Positions 36,045 through 44,129 are shown, counted from the stretch's first letter. The stretch is DNA of 64,000 bases from Flavobacterium hydatis (GCF_000737695.1 NZ_JPRM01000018.1:30685-94684); one strand, 5' to 3'. The notes: generated by a model from the letters alone, not told the origin. Numbers and translations are program-made.

Positions 36045-36797
36045 TTATTTAGCAGCGGCAGCATTTTTTTCTTCGAGTGCTTTTTTCTCCGCAGCTCTTT
36101 TTGCAGCTTTACCTTTTCCTATTGGCAATGCAGCAGTTAAATAAATAGAGCGATTATATTGGTTAGGTCCATCACCTTTCATTACAGGAACTAAGCCATA
36201 ATAATATTGCAGCCCTACATTTATGCCATTACCAGCTGTTATACGATATCCTAAACCAAGAGCAACACCAGCATCTATAACTCGTATTTGATCTTTAATA
36301 TCGTTTTTGTAAATTACATTTTCACCGTCAATTTTGTTTCTAAACCTATCAAAAGCTTTGCTTAGTAATCCAAATTGAGGCCCAGCTTTGACATAAATAT
36401 TATTGTCGAATTTATATTTAAGTAAAATAGGTACATTAAAATAACGAATTTCTCTATCAACATATCCACCAGAAAAAGTATTGTCTAAGGTTTCGTTTTC
36501 TAGAGAATAAACAGGTAAACCATGCGCTCCCATTGGAGATTTTACAATAACTCCTGTATTCACCATCCAATTTAAACTTTTTTTCAAATGAATATCAAAG
36601 TAAAAACCAAGGTTAAATCCTATGTTCGAGCCAGTCGTTTCCTGATTAGAAATGGTTGATAAATTGACACCACCTTCCAGACCAAATTCAAGAAAAGGAG
36701 AGTTGAGTTTGTCACCAAAGACCATAGAAATTAAAACTTGAGAATAGGAGGTAGATACGAAAAAGAATGTGAGAAGTAATAGTATATTTTTTTTCAT
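36045..36797 (-). CDS. Outer membrane beta-barrel (PorT-like) protein with a charged C-terminal tail
   Basis: The ATG at 36797 starts the signal peptide (MKKNILLLLTFFFVSTSYSQ). The upstream in-frame start at 36836 adds 13 residues and is unlikely. The barrel strands include GLEGGVNLSTIS, GFNLGFYFDIHLKKSLNW, YVKAGPQFGLLSKAF, GVALGLGYRITAGNGINVGL and RSIYLTAALPIG. After the last strand the protein continues with a tail of about 23 residues made almost only of Lys, Ala, Glu and Asn (GKAAKRAAEKKALEEK). Such barrels normally end in an aromatic residue, so this tail is odd. The function is unknown. Confidence 0.8.
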   Translation of the reverse strand: MKKNILLLLTFFFVSTSYSQVLISMVFGDKLNSPFLEFGLEGGVNLSTISNQETTGSNIGFNLGFYFDIHLKKSLNWMVNTGVIVKSPMGAHGLPVYSLENETLDNTFSGGYVDREIRYFNVPILLKYKFDNNIYVKAGPQFGLLSKAFDRFRNKIDGENVIYKNDIKDQIRVIDAGVALGLGYRITAGNGINVGLQYYYGLVPVMKGDGPNQYNRSIYLTAALPIGKGKAAKRAAEKKALEEKNAAAAK

Positions 36798-36991
36798 AAA
36801 ATCTTTGTTGAAGTTTAAAATAGTACTGAGCATCACTTGATTAACGAAGATACAAAATAAAGTTTTTCTCTCGTTAATTTATTTCTTTAACATTTCATTT
36901 AAATCACTATATAAAATTAATTATGACATCCTTAACGTACTTTAGTTAGCAAAATTCTTTAATTTAACAAAAGTTAAAAATTAAGATTGCT

Positions 36992-39250
36992 ATGGAAAAC
37001 TCAAGACTCAAATCCTTTATACCTCTTTTTTACCTTGTTTGGTCAGATGATCTTTTAACCCAAAAAGAGTTTATTACGCTGCAAGAATTTATTCGTTCTC
37101 AAAACTGGCTCACCAAAGAAGAGCAAGAAGAATTACTTTCTAAAATAGACATTTCTGTACCACCATCAAGAGAACAGCTTACTAGTTGGAAGCTTGAAAT
37201 CGAGAAAAGTATTCAGGAAAAAAAGTCAGTTAAATCTATATACGATATTGTTGTTGCCCTTTCGGGAGATGATAAAAGTCTTACAGAGCTTGAACCTGTT
37301 TTTGCAAAACTGGAAAATGATCTTGGTGTTTTTGGACAGGAAGCCATTGGAACTTTCAAAAAAACGGCAACTTCGCTTACTTCAAATTATAAAACCGAAA
37401 GTAGTTTTGACACCAAAATATTAACTGAGATTTTAGACGGAGAAGAAGCCGCAATTATAAAAAGAGTAAAATCGGTTATTAGTAAGCCTGAATTTGCTTA
37501 CGAAACCTCTACAGATATTAATGTATATCGTGTAAAAGTATTTGAATGGTGTAAAATCCTCGCCAAAGAAAATTTTGGAAACATGGCGTATCCAAAGCAA
37601 TATGGCGGAGGAGATAATATAGCCGATTATTTTGCGATTATGGAAACATTAAGTTACCACGATTTAAGTTTAGTGATAAAATTTGGTGTGCAATTCGGAC
37701 TTTGGGGAATGAGTGTGCAATCTTTAGGGACTGAAAAACATTACAGTAAATATTTAAAAGATATCGGTTCTCTTAAATTACCGGGTTGTTTTGCCATGAC
37801 CGAAACACATCACGGTTCGAATGTTAAAGGGCTTGAAACAACGGCTACTTATAATCACGAGAATCAAACATTTACCATTCATACTCCGAATAAAAATGCA
37901 CAAAAGGAATACATAGGTAATGCAGCGGTACATGGACAAATGGCGACCGTATTTGCAAAGCTAATCATCAATGATGTTGATTATGGTGTAAACGCATTTG
38001 TTGTGCCTTTAAGAGATACAAATGGCGTAAATATAAAAGGTGTTACTATTGGTGATTGCGGTCATAAAATGGGATTAAATGGAGTGGATAACGGAACAAT
38101 TAGTTTTGATAATGTGGTTATTCCAAAAGAAAATATGCTGGACAGGTTTGCTTCTGTAAATGATAAAGGAGAATTTGAGAGTCCGATTCCGAGTGATAAC
38201 CGACGTTTCTTTACGATGCTAGGAACATTAGTTGGCGGGCGTATCGGGATTCCGCGTTCGGCTTTGGCTGCAGCCAAATCAGGACTCGCAATAACAATTA
38301 GATATAGTGATCAACGCAGACAATTTGGACCAGAAGGAGGTTCGGAAGTTCCGATTTTAAACTACCGCATGCATCAACGCCGACTGATTCCACAACTAGC
38401 AAAAACCTATGCAGTACATTTTGCTTTGCAATACTTGACAAATCGTTTCCTGAATAAGAAAGAATCCGAAATGCAGGAAATCGAGGCACTAGCAGCTGGA
38501 ATGAAATCATACTCGACTTGGAGCACAAGAGATATTTTGCAAGAATGCCGTGAAGCTTGCGGAGGAAAAGGATATTTGTCTGAAAATAGAATCGATGCTT
38601 TAAAAAATGATACCGAAATTTATACCACTTTCGAAGGTGATAATACGGTATTGATGCAATTAGTAGCCAAAAATCGCTTATCAGAATTCAGGAAATCATT
38701 TGGAGAAATGGGAGCAGTAGGAATCATAAATTATGTTTATGAAAATGCTAAAACTGCTATTTCTGAAAAAAATCCTATTGCAACACGTAAAACAGAAGAT
38801 GCTCATTTGCTTGACAATGAATTTCATTTATTAGCTTTTCAGCACAGAGAGAAAACAACTTTGGCATCTGCTGCAAAGCGAATAAAAAAACTTATCGATA
38901 GCGGACTCGAGCCTTACGATGCATTTAATGTAGTACAACACCAAATGATAGATGTTGCTCAAGCCTACTTAGAACGAATCGTTTTAGAGCAGTTTCAAAT
39001 TGCTATAGAAACAGTTAAAGATGTAAACGTTAAAGAGATTCTATCGAAATTATGTCATTTATATGCGCTTGCTCAAATCGAGAAAAACAAAGGTTGGTAT
39101 CTAGAAGATGGCTATATGGAAGCTGTAAAAACAAAAGCAATCCGTAAAATGGTTAATCAGCTTTGTTGGGATATAAGACCTGATGCTGTTGCTTTGGTAA
39201 ATGCATTTGATATTCCGGAAAGTTGTCTTGCTGCGCCAATAATAGAGTAA
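36992..39250 (+). CDS. Acyl-CoA dehydrogenase/oxidase family protein with N-terminal extension
   Basis: The enzyme should oxidise a fatty acyl-CoA with FAD. The N-terminal about 90 residues form an extra helical domain (FYLVWSDDLLTQKEFITL, WLTKEEQEELLSKI). The acyl-CoA dehydrogenase fold begins near residue 130. FAD and substrate segments are CFAMTETHHGSNV (about 263-275) and IHTPNKNAQKEYIGNA, and the C-terminal domain has QECREACGGKGYLSEN. The likely catalytic base is Glu548 in TTFEGDNTV. These motifs are closer to acyl-CoA oxidases than to the 380-aa dehydrogenases, as is the length of 752 aa. It stands alone on the plus strand. Confidence 0.87.
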   Translation: MENSRLKSFIPLFYLVWSDDLLTQKEFITLQEFIRSQNWLTKEEQEELLSKIDISVPPSREQLTSWKLEIEKSIQEKKSVKSIYDIVVALSGDDKSLTELEPVFAKLENDLGVFGQEAIGTFKKTATSLTSNYKTESSFDTKILTEILDGEEAAIIKRVKSVISKPEFAYETSTDINVYRVKVFEWCKILAKENFGNMAYPKQYGGGDNIADYFAIMETLSYHDLSLVIKFGVQFGLWGMSVQSLGTEKHYSKYLKDIGSLKLPGCFAMTETHHGSNVKGLETTATYNHENQTFTIHTPNKNAQKEYIGNAAVHGQMATVFAKLIINDVDYGVNAFVVPLRDTNGVNIKGVTIGDCGHKMGLNGVDNGTISFDNVVIPKENMLDRFASVNDKGEFESPIPSDNRRFFTMLGTLVGGRIGIPRSALAAAKSGLAITIRYSDQRRQFGPEGGSEVPILNYRMHQRRLIPQLAKTYAVHFALQYLTNRFLNKKESEMQEIEALAAGMKSYSTWSTRDILQECREACGGKGYLSENRIDALKNDTEIYTTFEGDNTVLMQLVAKNRLSEFRKSFGEMGAVGIINYVYENAKTAISEKNPIATRKTEDAHLLDNEFHLLAFQHREKTTLASAAKRIKKLIDSGLEPYDAFNVVQHQMIDVAQAYLERIVLEQFQIAIETVKDVNVKEILSKLCHLYALAQIEKNKGWYLEDGYMEAVKTKAIRKMVNQLCWDIRPDAVALVNAFDIPESCLAAPIIE

Positions 39251-39402
39251 TTATTAATTGTTAGTTGTTAATTATTGATTATAGCTGTGTATAATAACAC
39301 CTATATTTTTTTTCAATCTTGTCACCTTGAGTGGAGTCGAAGGGCTGCAATATATTTCACAAAGACTTACAAATATCGTAGACACTTAGTGAACACATGC
39401 AA

Positions 39403-39556
39403 TGTAGAGACGCACCGCAGTGCGCCTCCGCAATATATTCCACAAACAGAATCCTAAAACCAAATCAAAGAAAAAATATACATGAAAAAATAACGCAACG
39501 CACAGGATAGTATTATGGAATATATTATGTTAGACGCACTGCGGTGCGTCTCTACA
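39403..39556. repeat. Inverted repeat, family E, with nested second repeat
   Basis: The arms at 39403-39424 and 39535-39556 are 22 bases long and perfect (core GAGACGCACCGCAGTGCG). A nested pair AATATATTCC (39432-39441) and GGAATATATT (39517-39526) lies inside. The element occupies the gap between converging genes. Confidence 0.85.
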
Positions 39557-39593
39557 GACGTGGCGTGTGAATAATGGCGAACAAAAAAATAAA

Positions 39594-39648
39594 CCATTAG
39601 GAGATTAAAATATAGACTTAACTTTTCTTAATCTCTTAATGGTTTAAA
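39594..39648. repeat. Palindromic repeat, family C
   Basis: AACCATTAGGAGATTAA and TTAATCTCTTAATGGTT are imperfect complements with a 20-base spacer. The same ACCATTAAGAGATTAA motif recurs near 46676, 50567 and 52978. Its position 20 bases after the thioesterase stop suggests a possible terminator role. Confidence 0.65.
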
Positions 39649-39670
39649 AAAACAAATGTTTTAAGTAATC

Positions 39671-40156
39671 TTACGCCGTTTCTTTTAGCTTTTTTATAAT
39701 CTCCATATAACGGTTTTCAAAAACAGTTTGTTCAACAGGAACTACAACAGCTTGAAATAAACGCATTAAATCATCGGCATGATTTGCTACTTTTTTTGAT
39801 TGAAAACTGTAATGAATAAATTTAATCCAAAGCACTGCTTTCAGTTCCGTTTCGTCTTCGTTCCACATTTTCATTTCCACCAATAATACATTATCAGTAT
39901 ATTGAATTAATTGAGAATCGATAACAACGGTTTCCATTGTAAATGCAGGTCTCATGTAGCTTATTTGGTTTGATGCAACCACCCAGCTTAAAGCCGAAGT
40001 TTTCATGAGTTTAAATATATCCAAACCGTAATATTCTGCCAATTGATCCTCACGGGCATTAATGAAATATTCTAGGTATTTTGAGTTATTCAAATGATTG
40101 AATGGGTCACAATCCTGAAATCTGATTTTTCTTTTTGTCTTTAATACTTTTTCCAT
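39671..40156 (-). CDS. Acyl-CoA thioesterase, hotdog fold (4HBT)
   Basis: The 161-aa protein has the 4-hydroxybenzoyl-CoA thioesterase signature near its start: FQDCDPFNHLNNSKYLEYF, with the catalytic Asp14 or Asp16 region and Asn/His positions of the family. The central helix is followed by the strands of a hotdog fold (WVVASNQISYMRPAF, NVLLVEMKMWNEDET). It should hydrolyse acyl-CoA thioesters. The gene lies 53 bases after a TetR gene on the same strand. A palindrome before its start (40177-40190) matches one before the TetR gene, so the regulator probably controls it directly. Confidence 0.83.
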   Translation of the reverse strand: MEKVLKTKRKIRFQDCDPFNHLNNSKYLEYFINAREDQLAEYYGLDIFKLMKTSALSWVVASNQISYMRPAFTMETVVIDSQLIQYTDNVLLVEMKMWNEDETELKAVLWIKFIHYSFQSKKVANHADDLMRLFQAVVVPVEQTVFENRYMEIIKKLKETA

Positions 40157-40176
40157 TTTTTGTTAAATTACACTAC

Positions 40177-40190
40177 ATACCAATTGGTAT
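40177..40190. promoter_or_regulatory. Candidate TetR operator 1, before the thioesterase gene
   Basis: ATACCAATTGGTAT is a perfect 14-bp palindrome, 21-34 bases before the thioesterase ATG at 40156. It is six bases upstream of a weak minus-7-like box (TAATTTAA, minus strand, 40163-40170). It differs by one base from operator 2 at 40840-40853. Confidence 0.65.
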
Positions 40191-40209
40191 ATAGGGAGTT
40201 AAATTTTTT

Positions 40210-40791
40210 TTACTTTTTAATAGTTTCTATTATTATGTCATCAATACAATCCATTGCATTGTTTATGTAGGTTTCGTCATTATGGGTAAATGATAAAAGG
40301 GAACTTCCTTCGATAAGAGATAAAATTATCTGAGCATATTTTTTTACGTCAATATCAGGTTTGATTTCATCCAACTCAATTCCTTCTTTTAGGATTTCAG
40401 TTAATCCGCTAATAAATGTTTGTGATAGTTTCTCTGCTGCCTTAAATAATAATGGGTTAACAAATTTTGTATCAATACCAACTCTTAGCATAGGGCAGCC
40501 TCCTCTGTCTTTTACCAGATCATAATAACTACGATGATAATTGGTTATTGTGTGCAATTTATTAATACTTCCTTCTTTGGTCGCAATTAGTTTAAATAAT
40601 GGTATTATGGCTACACTTACATTAAGTTGAAAAGCTTTTAGAGCCAAATCTTCTTTATTTGCAAAATTACAATAAATAGCTCCTTTTGTTAGTCCGGTTG
40701 CATTAGTAATATCCGATAAACTCGTACCAATATATCCCTGTTTGTTAAAAATAGGAGCAACTTTATCTAGTATAAATTCCGAAGTATTCAT
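40210..40791 (-). CDS. TetR-family transcriptional regulator
   Basis: The first 50 residues hold the TetR helix-turn-helix (IFNKQGYIGTSLSDITNATGLTKGAIYCNFANKEDL in separate segments). The C-terminal part is all-helical with the WYHRSYYDLVKDRGGCPMLR-type segment seen in TetR_C_ domains (here TNYHRSYYDLVKDRGGCPML). The pattern GGCP is typical of the YxaF/LmrA branch. It is followed after 53 bases by the thioesterase gene. Two near-identical 14-bp palindromes, one before each gene, are the likely operators. The effector is probably an acyl-CoA or other hydrophobic compound, which is inference. Confidence 0.87.
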   Translation of the reverse strand: MNTSEFILDKVAPIFNKQGYIGTSLSDITNATGLTKGAIYCNFANKEDLALKAFQLNVSVAIIPLFKLIATKEGSINKLHTITNYHRSYYDLVKDRGGCPMLRVGIDTKFVNPLLFKAAEKLSQTFISGLTEILKEGIELDEIKPDIDVKKYAQIILSLIEGSSLLSFTHNDETYINNAMDCIDDIIIETIKK

Positions 40792-40823
40792 GGGGCTGAT
40801 TGATTTTCGAATAAATTATAGAG

Positions 40824-40831
40824 CAAAAATA
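40824..40831 (-). promoter_or_regulatory. Minus-7 box of the TetR gene
   Basis: On the minus strand TATTTTTG matches TAnnTTTG exactly, 33 bases before the TetR ATG. Operator 2 starts eight bases upstream of it, so a bound repressor would cover the promoter spacer. Confidence 0.6.
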
Positions 40832-40839
40832 ATAAATAA

Positions 40840-40853
40840 ATACCAATCGGTAT
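40840..40853. promoter_or_regulatory. Candidate TetR operator 2, before the TetR gene
   Basis: ATACCAATCGGTAT differs by one base from operator 1 and keeps the arms ATACC and GGTAT. It lies 49-62 bases before the TetR start codon, in the promoter region, as expected for autoregulation. Confidence 0.65.
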
Positions 40854-40932
40854 GTGAGAAATTATTTTTTTTAATAAAAGTTTTAGAAATATTATTTTCC
40901 GAAGTTTCTCTGTGGGAAATATTGTCAAAAAA

Positions 40933-40988
40933 GAAACGCAGATGACACGGATTTGCTAAAGCAAAGAGGCGGACAAAAACAGATTTTT
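40933..40988 (+). repeat. Dispersed repeat, family J, copy 1
   Basis: The core CACGGATTTGCTAAAGCAAA with flanking AACGCAGATGA and AAAAACAGATTTT is found again in opposite orientation at 46557-46620. The central TTTGCTAAAGCAAA is a palindrome. Confidence 0.75.
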
Positions 40989-41042
40989 AAAACCTTTGTA
41001 ACCTTTTCAGTTAATCTTTTTGCCACAGATTAAAATACAAAC

Positions 41043-41144
41043 TTGTCTTTTCGACGAAGGAGAAATCTCCACAGGAAACTCCGCAACGAGAGCCTTAACT
41101 TTGTAGAGTTACTCACGAAGATTTCTCCTTCGTCGAAAAGACAA
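41043..41144. repeat. Inverted repeat, family F, 26-bp perfect arms
   Basis: The arms at 41043-41068 and 41119-41144 are exact complements over 26 bases (core TTTTCGACGAAGGAGAAA). The 50-base spacer includes a CTCCGCAACGAGAG segment. No gene or transposase is linked to it. Confidence 0.88.
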
Positions 41145-41159
41145 AATTGAGGAAAAACT

Positions 41160-41226
41160 TAGCGGGCTTTGCGTAAACCCTTGCGACCTTTGCGGTTAAA
41201 TTGTCGTAAACTTTGCGGTTAAATTC
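41160..41226. repeat. Dispersed repeat, family B
   Basis: GCTTTGCGTAAACCCTTGCG followed by ACCTTTGCGGTTAAATT is repeated in part (CTTTGCGGTTAAATT). Similar motifs occur at six or more other gaps in this window. Confidence 0.7.
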
Positions 41227-41229
41227 TCA

Positions 41230-42651
41230 TTACATTTTACTAACCAACATACCCAATGTTTGTATTGATTGTCGTAGTTCATTACTCCATGGCAATCCGA
41301 AACTTAATCGCATGCAGTTACAAAACTGATCCTGAAAAGTAAAGATACGCCCAGGTGCGATGCTAATATTATGACTCATGGCTATTTGGTAAAATACTGC
41401 GGTATCGATTTTTTTATCCAATTCTAACCAAAGAAAAAAGCCTCCTTGTGGCTGACTCACTTTGGTTCCTGCTGGAAAAGATTCCAGAATGGTATTGATG
41501 TAATTAATACTGTTGTGATGTAAAATTTGACGTATTTTACGTAGGTGATTTTCATAGCGACCATTTTTAAGAAAATCGGCAACAACTTCGTGTGTTATAG
41601 TCGTAGAAGATACAGTGTGATAAAGCTTGGTGCGTAAGATTTCTTTTTTAAATTTTCCAGGTGAAACCCAACCTACACGATAACCAGGAGCTAGAGATTT
41701 AGATACAGAGTTGCAGCAAAGCACGATACCACTTTCGTCATAGGTTTTACAATTAGTAGGTCTGCTTGTTCCAAAATACATGTCCCCATAAATATCATCT
41801 TCTATAAGTGGTACATTGTAATGCTCCATTAACCGAACCACTTCTTTTTTATGCTCTACAGGCATCATGCTTCCCGATGGATTACTAAAGTTGCTCATTA
41901 ACAAACAAAGCGTAATTTTTTTGGTTGCAAGCGCTTTTTTTAGCGCATCGAGTTCTATTCCTGTGGTCATGTTGGTCGGCAATTCCATTATGTATAGACC
42001 CAATGATTTTGCCAGTTGTAAAATTCCAAAATATACAGGACTTTCCGTGATTATAGTATCACCAGGTTTTGTTAGAGTCATTAAACAATGCGATATTGCT
42101 CCTATGCAACCCGATGTTGTAATAACATCGTCTTCGGTTAATGTACCACCCCAAGTAAAGGACCATCTGGCAATTTCTTTTCTAAGGTTTAGATTTCCTT
42201 GCATTTCATCATAGCAAGTCCCGCTATTAGGAGACTGACGCATAGCTTGTATCATTCCTTTGTTTAATTTGGTAATAGGAAGAAGCTCATTAGATGGAAA
42301 ACCGAGAGAAAGCATGGTTACATTTTTATCCATCATGCTACCATAAACAAGATCTATTAAATCCTCTCGTTCAATATTAGCACAACTTGTTATTGGTCTA
42401 CTAGGTGTAGGTTCAGCAATTATTCTTGCCGAAACATTACTTACATAATAACCAGATTGTGGTCTGGATTCTATAAGGGAACGACTCTCCATTTCGTAAT
42501 ATGCTTTACTTACAGTGCTCATACTGTATCCCGTTTCGGCACATACTTCTCGTATCGATGGCAGTTTATCGCCTACATTAAAAAGACCTGATTTTATCTG
42601 TCTTTCAATACGATCGGCAAATTGCAAATATAAATAGTTGGTATTTTTCAT
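41230..42651 (-). CDS. MocR-type regulator: GntR winged helix fused to an aminotransferase-like domain
   Basis: Residues 1-75 form a GntR winged helix (FADRIERQIKSGLFNVGDKL, SIREVCAETGYSMSTVSKAY in short). Residues about 105-470 match fold-type I aminotransferases. The PLP Lys is predicted at Lys318 (NSVSKSLAPGYRVGW). Other cofactor motifs are present: the SNFSNPSG and EDDIYGDMYF segments. MocR proteins sense PLP or its amino-acid adducts. The gene is divergent from an EamA transporter gene (106-base gap) with repeated CTGTAT sites between them, so it probably controls that exporter. The 473-aa length is normal. Confidence 0.9.
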   Translation of the reverse strand: MKNTNYLYLQFADRIERQIKSGLFNVGDKLPSIREVCAETGYSMSTVSKAYYEMESRSLIESRPQSGYYVSNVSARIIAEPTPSRPITSCANIEREDLIDLVYGSMMDKNVTMLSLGFPSNELLPITKLNKGMIQAMRQSPNSGTCYDEMQGNLNLRKEIARWSFTWGGTLTEDDVITTSGCIGAISHCLMTLTKPGDTIITESPVYFGILQLAKSLGLYIMELPTNMTTGIELDALKKALATKKITLCLLMSNFSNPSGSMMPVEHKKEVVRLMEHYNVPLIEDDIYGDMYFGTSRPTNCKTYDESGIVLCCNSVSKSLAPGYRVGWVSPGKFKKEILRTKLYHTVSSTTITHEVVADFLKNGRYENHLRKIRQILHHNSINYINTILESFPAGTKVSQPQGGFFLWLELDKKIDTAVFYQIAMSHNISIAPGRIFTFQDQFCNCMRLSFGLPWSNELRQSIQTLGMLVSKM

Positions 42652-42664
42652 TATTAAAAACGAT

Positions 42665-42745
42665 AACTGTTGCGCTGCAATTTAATAAAACTGTATCTGT
42701 ATTGCTATTTTATTTTCTAGAAATTTGCTGTATTACAAAATGTAA
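42665..42745. promoter_or_regulatory. Candidate MocR operator region between divergent genes
   Basis: The gap contains CTGTAT three times (42691-42696, 42697-42702 in tandem, and 42728-42733), AACTGT at 42665 and 42689, and a TTACA AAA TGTAA inverted repeat (42733-42745). MocR regulators are known to bind direct repeats. Which repeat is bound is not known. Confidence 0.4.
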
Positions 42746-42757
42746 ACAAAAACTCCG

Positions 42758-43672
42758 ATGAAAAGCACAAAATATTACTTGGCAGCTATTACAGCATATA
42801 CAATTTGGGGCTTTTTTAGTCTGGTATTAAAACCAATACATTCTTATGCTTCTCTAGACATTTTGTTCTATCGTGTTTTTAGCTGTAGTATATTATTGTT
42901 ACTAATAACTTTTGTTTTTAAACGCAAAAGAGTAAAAGATGCAATTGAAACTTTTAAAGCATTATCACTTGAGAAAAAACGTAAAACCATTTTGTTAAAC
43001 ATTGGCGGAAGTATCTTTTTAACAGCTAATTGGTTTACTTTTATTTATGTAATGAATCATGTGAGCGTGAAGGCAACATCGCTTGCGTATTTGGTTTGCC
43101 CGATATTGACAACATTATTGGCTTATTTTATTTTACATGAAAAACTTTCTAAAACCCAATGGATATCGGTAGGGTTAAGCGTTACAGGTTGTTTGCTTTT
43201 ATCGTATGCTAATATTATGGATATGGTTTTTAGTATCGTAATAGGTTTAACTTATGCAAGTTATTTGGTTAGTCAGCGTGTGAATGTGGGGTTTGATAAA
43301 TTTATCGTGCTTACTTTTCATATCACTTTATCAGCTTTGTTTTTATTGCCGTTTTTCCCTGCATACAGCGGACCAGTTCCGACTGAATTTAAGTTTTACT
43401 TATGTATCGAAATAATAGCTTTGGGCTTTACAATTTTTCCATTATTACTAAATTTATTTGCACTTACTGGTCTTAACTCATCTACAGTAGGAATGTTGCT
43501 GAATATTAATCCTATGATTGCTTTTGGGTTGGCAACTTTTGTATATCATGAAGAAAGCGGACCATTGCAAATTTTATCATACGGAATCATTTTTATTTCG
43601 GTACTTGTTTTTAATTCGCATCATCTTTTTAAAAACAAACAAAAAGAGATTCCAATGACAAAGTGTAGCTGA
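42758..43672 (+). CDS. EamA-family (RarD-like) membrane exporter
   Basis: The 304-aa protein has ten predicted TM helices in two EamA halves (about 5-145 and 150-290). Characteristic segments are AAITAYTIWGFFSLVLKPI at the start, CPILTTLLAYFILHEKLS at the end of half one, and NPMIAFGLATFVYHEESGP in half two. The N-terminus with WGFF resembles RarD. Such proteins export amino acids or small metabolites. The divergent MocR gene suggests control by a PLP-linked signal. It ends one base before the stop codon of the converging DoxX gene. Confidence 0.87.
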   Translation: MKSTKYYLAAITAYTIWGFFSLVLKPIHSYASLDILFYRVFSCSILLLLITFVFKRKRVKDAIETFKALSLEKKRKTILLNIGGSIFLTANWFTFIYVMNHVSVKATSLAYLVCPILTTLLAYFILHEKLSKTQWISVGLSVTGCLLLSYANIMDMVFSIVIGLTYASYLVSQRVNVGFDKFIVLTFHITLSALFLLPFFPAYSGPVPTEFKFYLCIEIIALGFTIFPLLLNLFALTGLNSSTVGMLLNINPMIAFGLATFVYHEESGPLQILSYGIIFISVLVFNSHHLFKNKQKEIPMTKCS

Positions 43673-43673
43673 T

Positions 43674-44129
43674 TTACAAAACGATTAATTTCATTTTAGA
43701 TAATAATTTGTCAATACTCCAATTATAATATGGAATTGTCGCCAATAGTAAGGACGCAGCACTTGCAGTAAATACTGAATAATTAAAAGGCGCTCTGTAT
43801 CCTGCAAAAATAAGCATGCTTAAAGCAAAAGATAAGGTTAAGGCAAAGCTGCCATAGGCGGATAATCGGGTCTTAAAACCAATAATTAATAATACACCAA
43901 ATAGTACTTCTGCCAGCGTTGCAATTATTCCCATAACGTTGGCGATGTCATGGTTGAGATAAGGCATTAACGAATTGGTATAATCAACAAAATTAGTCCA
44001 GTTTCCCCAACCTACGTTTGGTTCTCCCGGAGCTCCAAGCATTCCTAAACGATCCATTACGGGTAATATAAAACCAATTCCTAAAGCCAATCTTAAGAAT
44101 ATTTGTGCAAATTGTTGTGTGTTTTTCAT
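43674..44129 (-). CDS. DoxX-family membrane protein
   Basis: The ATG at 44129 (MKNTQQFAQIFLRLALGIGF) is preferred over the in-frame start at 44180, which would run into the thiolase gene. The 151-aa protein has four TM helices (about 7-25, 55-75, 80-100 and 110-130). The pattern RLALGIGFILPVMDRLG and LAEVLFGVLLIIGFKTRLSA match the DoxX family. The function of DoxX proteins is unclear, with roles suggested in redox or envelope processes. It lies 5 bases after the thiolase gene on the same strand and is probably co-transcribed with it. Confidence 0.83.
   Translation of the reverse strand: MKNTQQFAQIFLRLALGIGFILPVMDRLGMLGAPGEPNVGWGNWTNFVDYTNSLMPYLNHDIANVMGIIATLAEVLFGVLLIIGFKTRLSAYGSFALTLSFALSMLIFAGYRAPFNYSVFTASAASLLLATIPYYNWSIDKLLSKMKLIVL

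Larger units (their letters stand above)
39251..39670. other. Repeat-filled intergenic gap
   Basis: The 420 bases between the converging acyl-CoA dehydrogenase and thioesterase genes hold a TTAATTGTTAG-type tract, the family E inverted repeat (39403-39556) and a family C palindrome (39594-39648). A 60-codon open frame here is made only of repeat sequence and is not counted as a gene. Confidence 0.7.
40792..41229. other. Intergenic gap with the TetR promoter and repeats
   Basis: This 438-base gap contains the TetR minus-7 box (40824-40831), operator 2 (40840-40853), a family J repeat (40933-40988), the family F inverted repeat (41043-41144) and a family B motif (41160-41226) just after the MocR gene stop. 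Confidence 0.75.

Noticed and set aside
39275..39457. A 60-codon open frame in the repeat region after the acyl-CoA dehydrogenase gene
   Set aside because: It is composed of the repeat elements themselves and has no protein-like composition or promoter.
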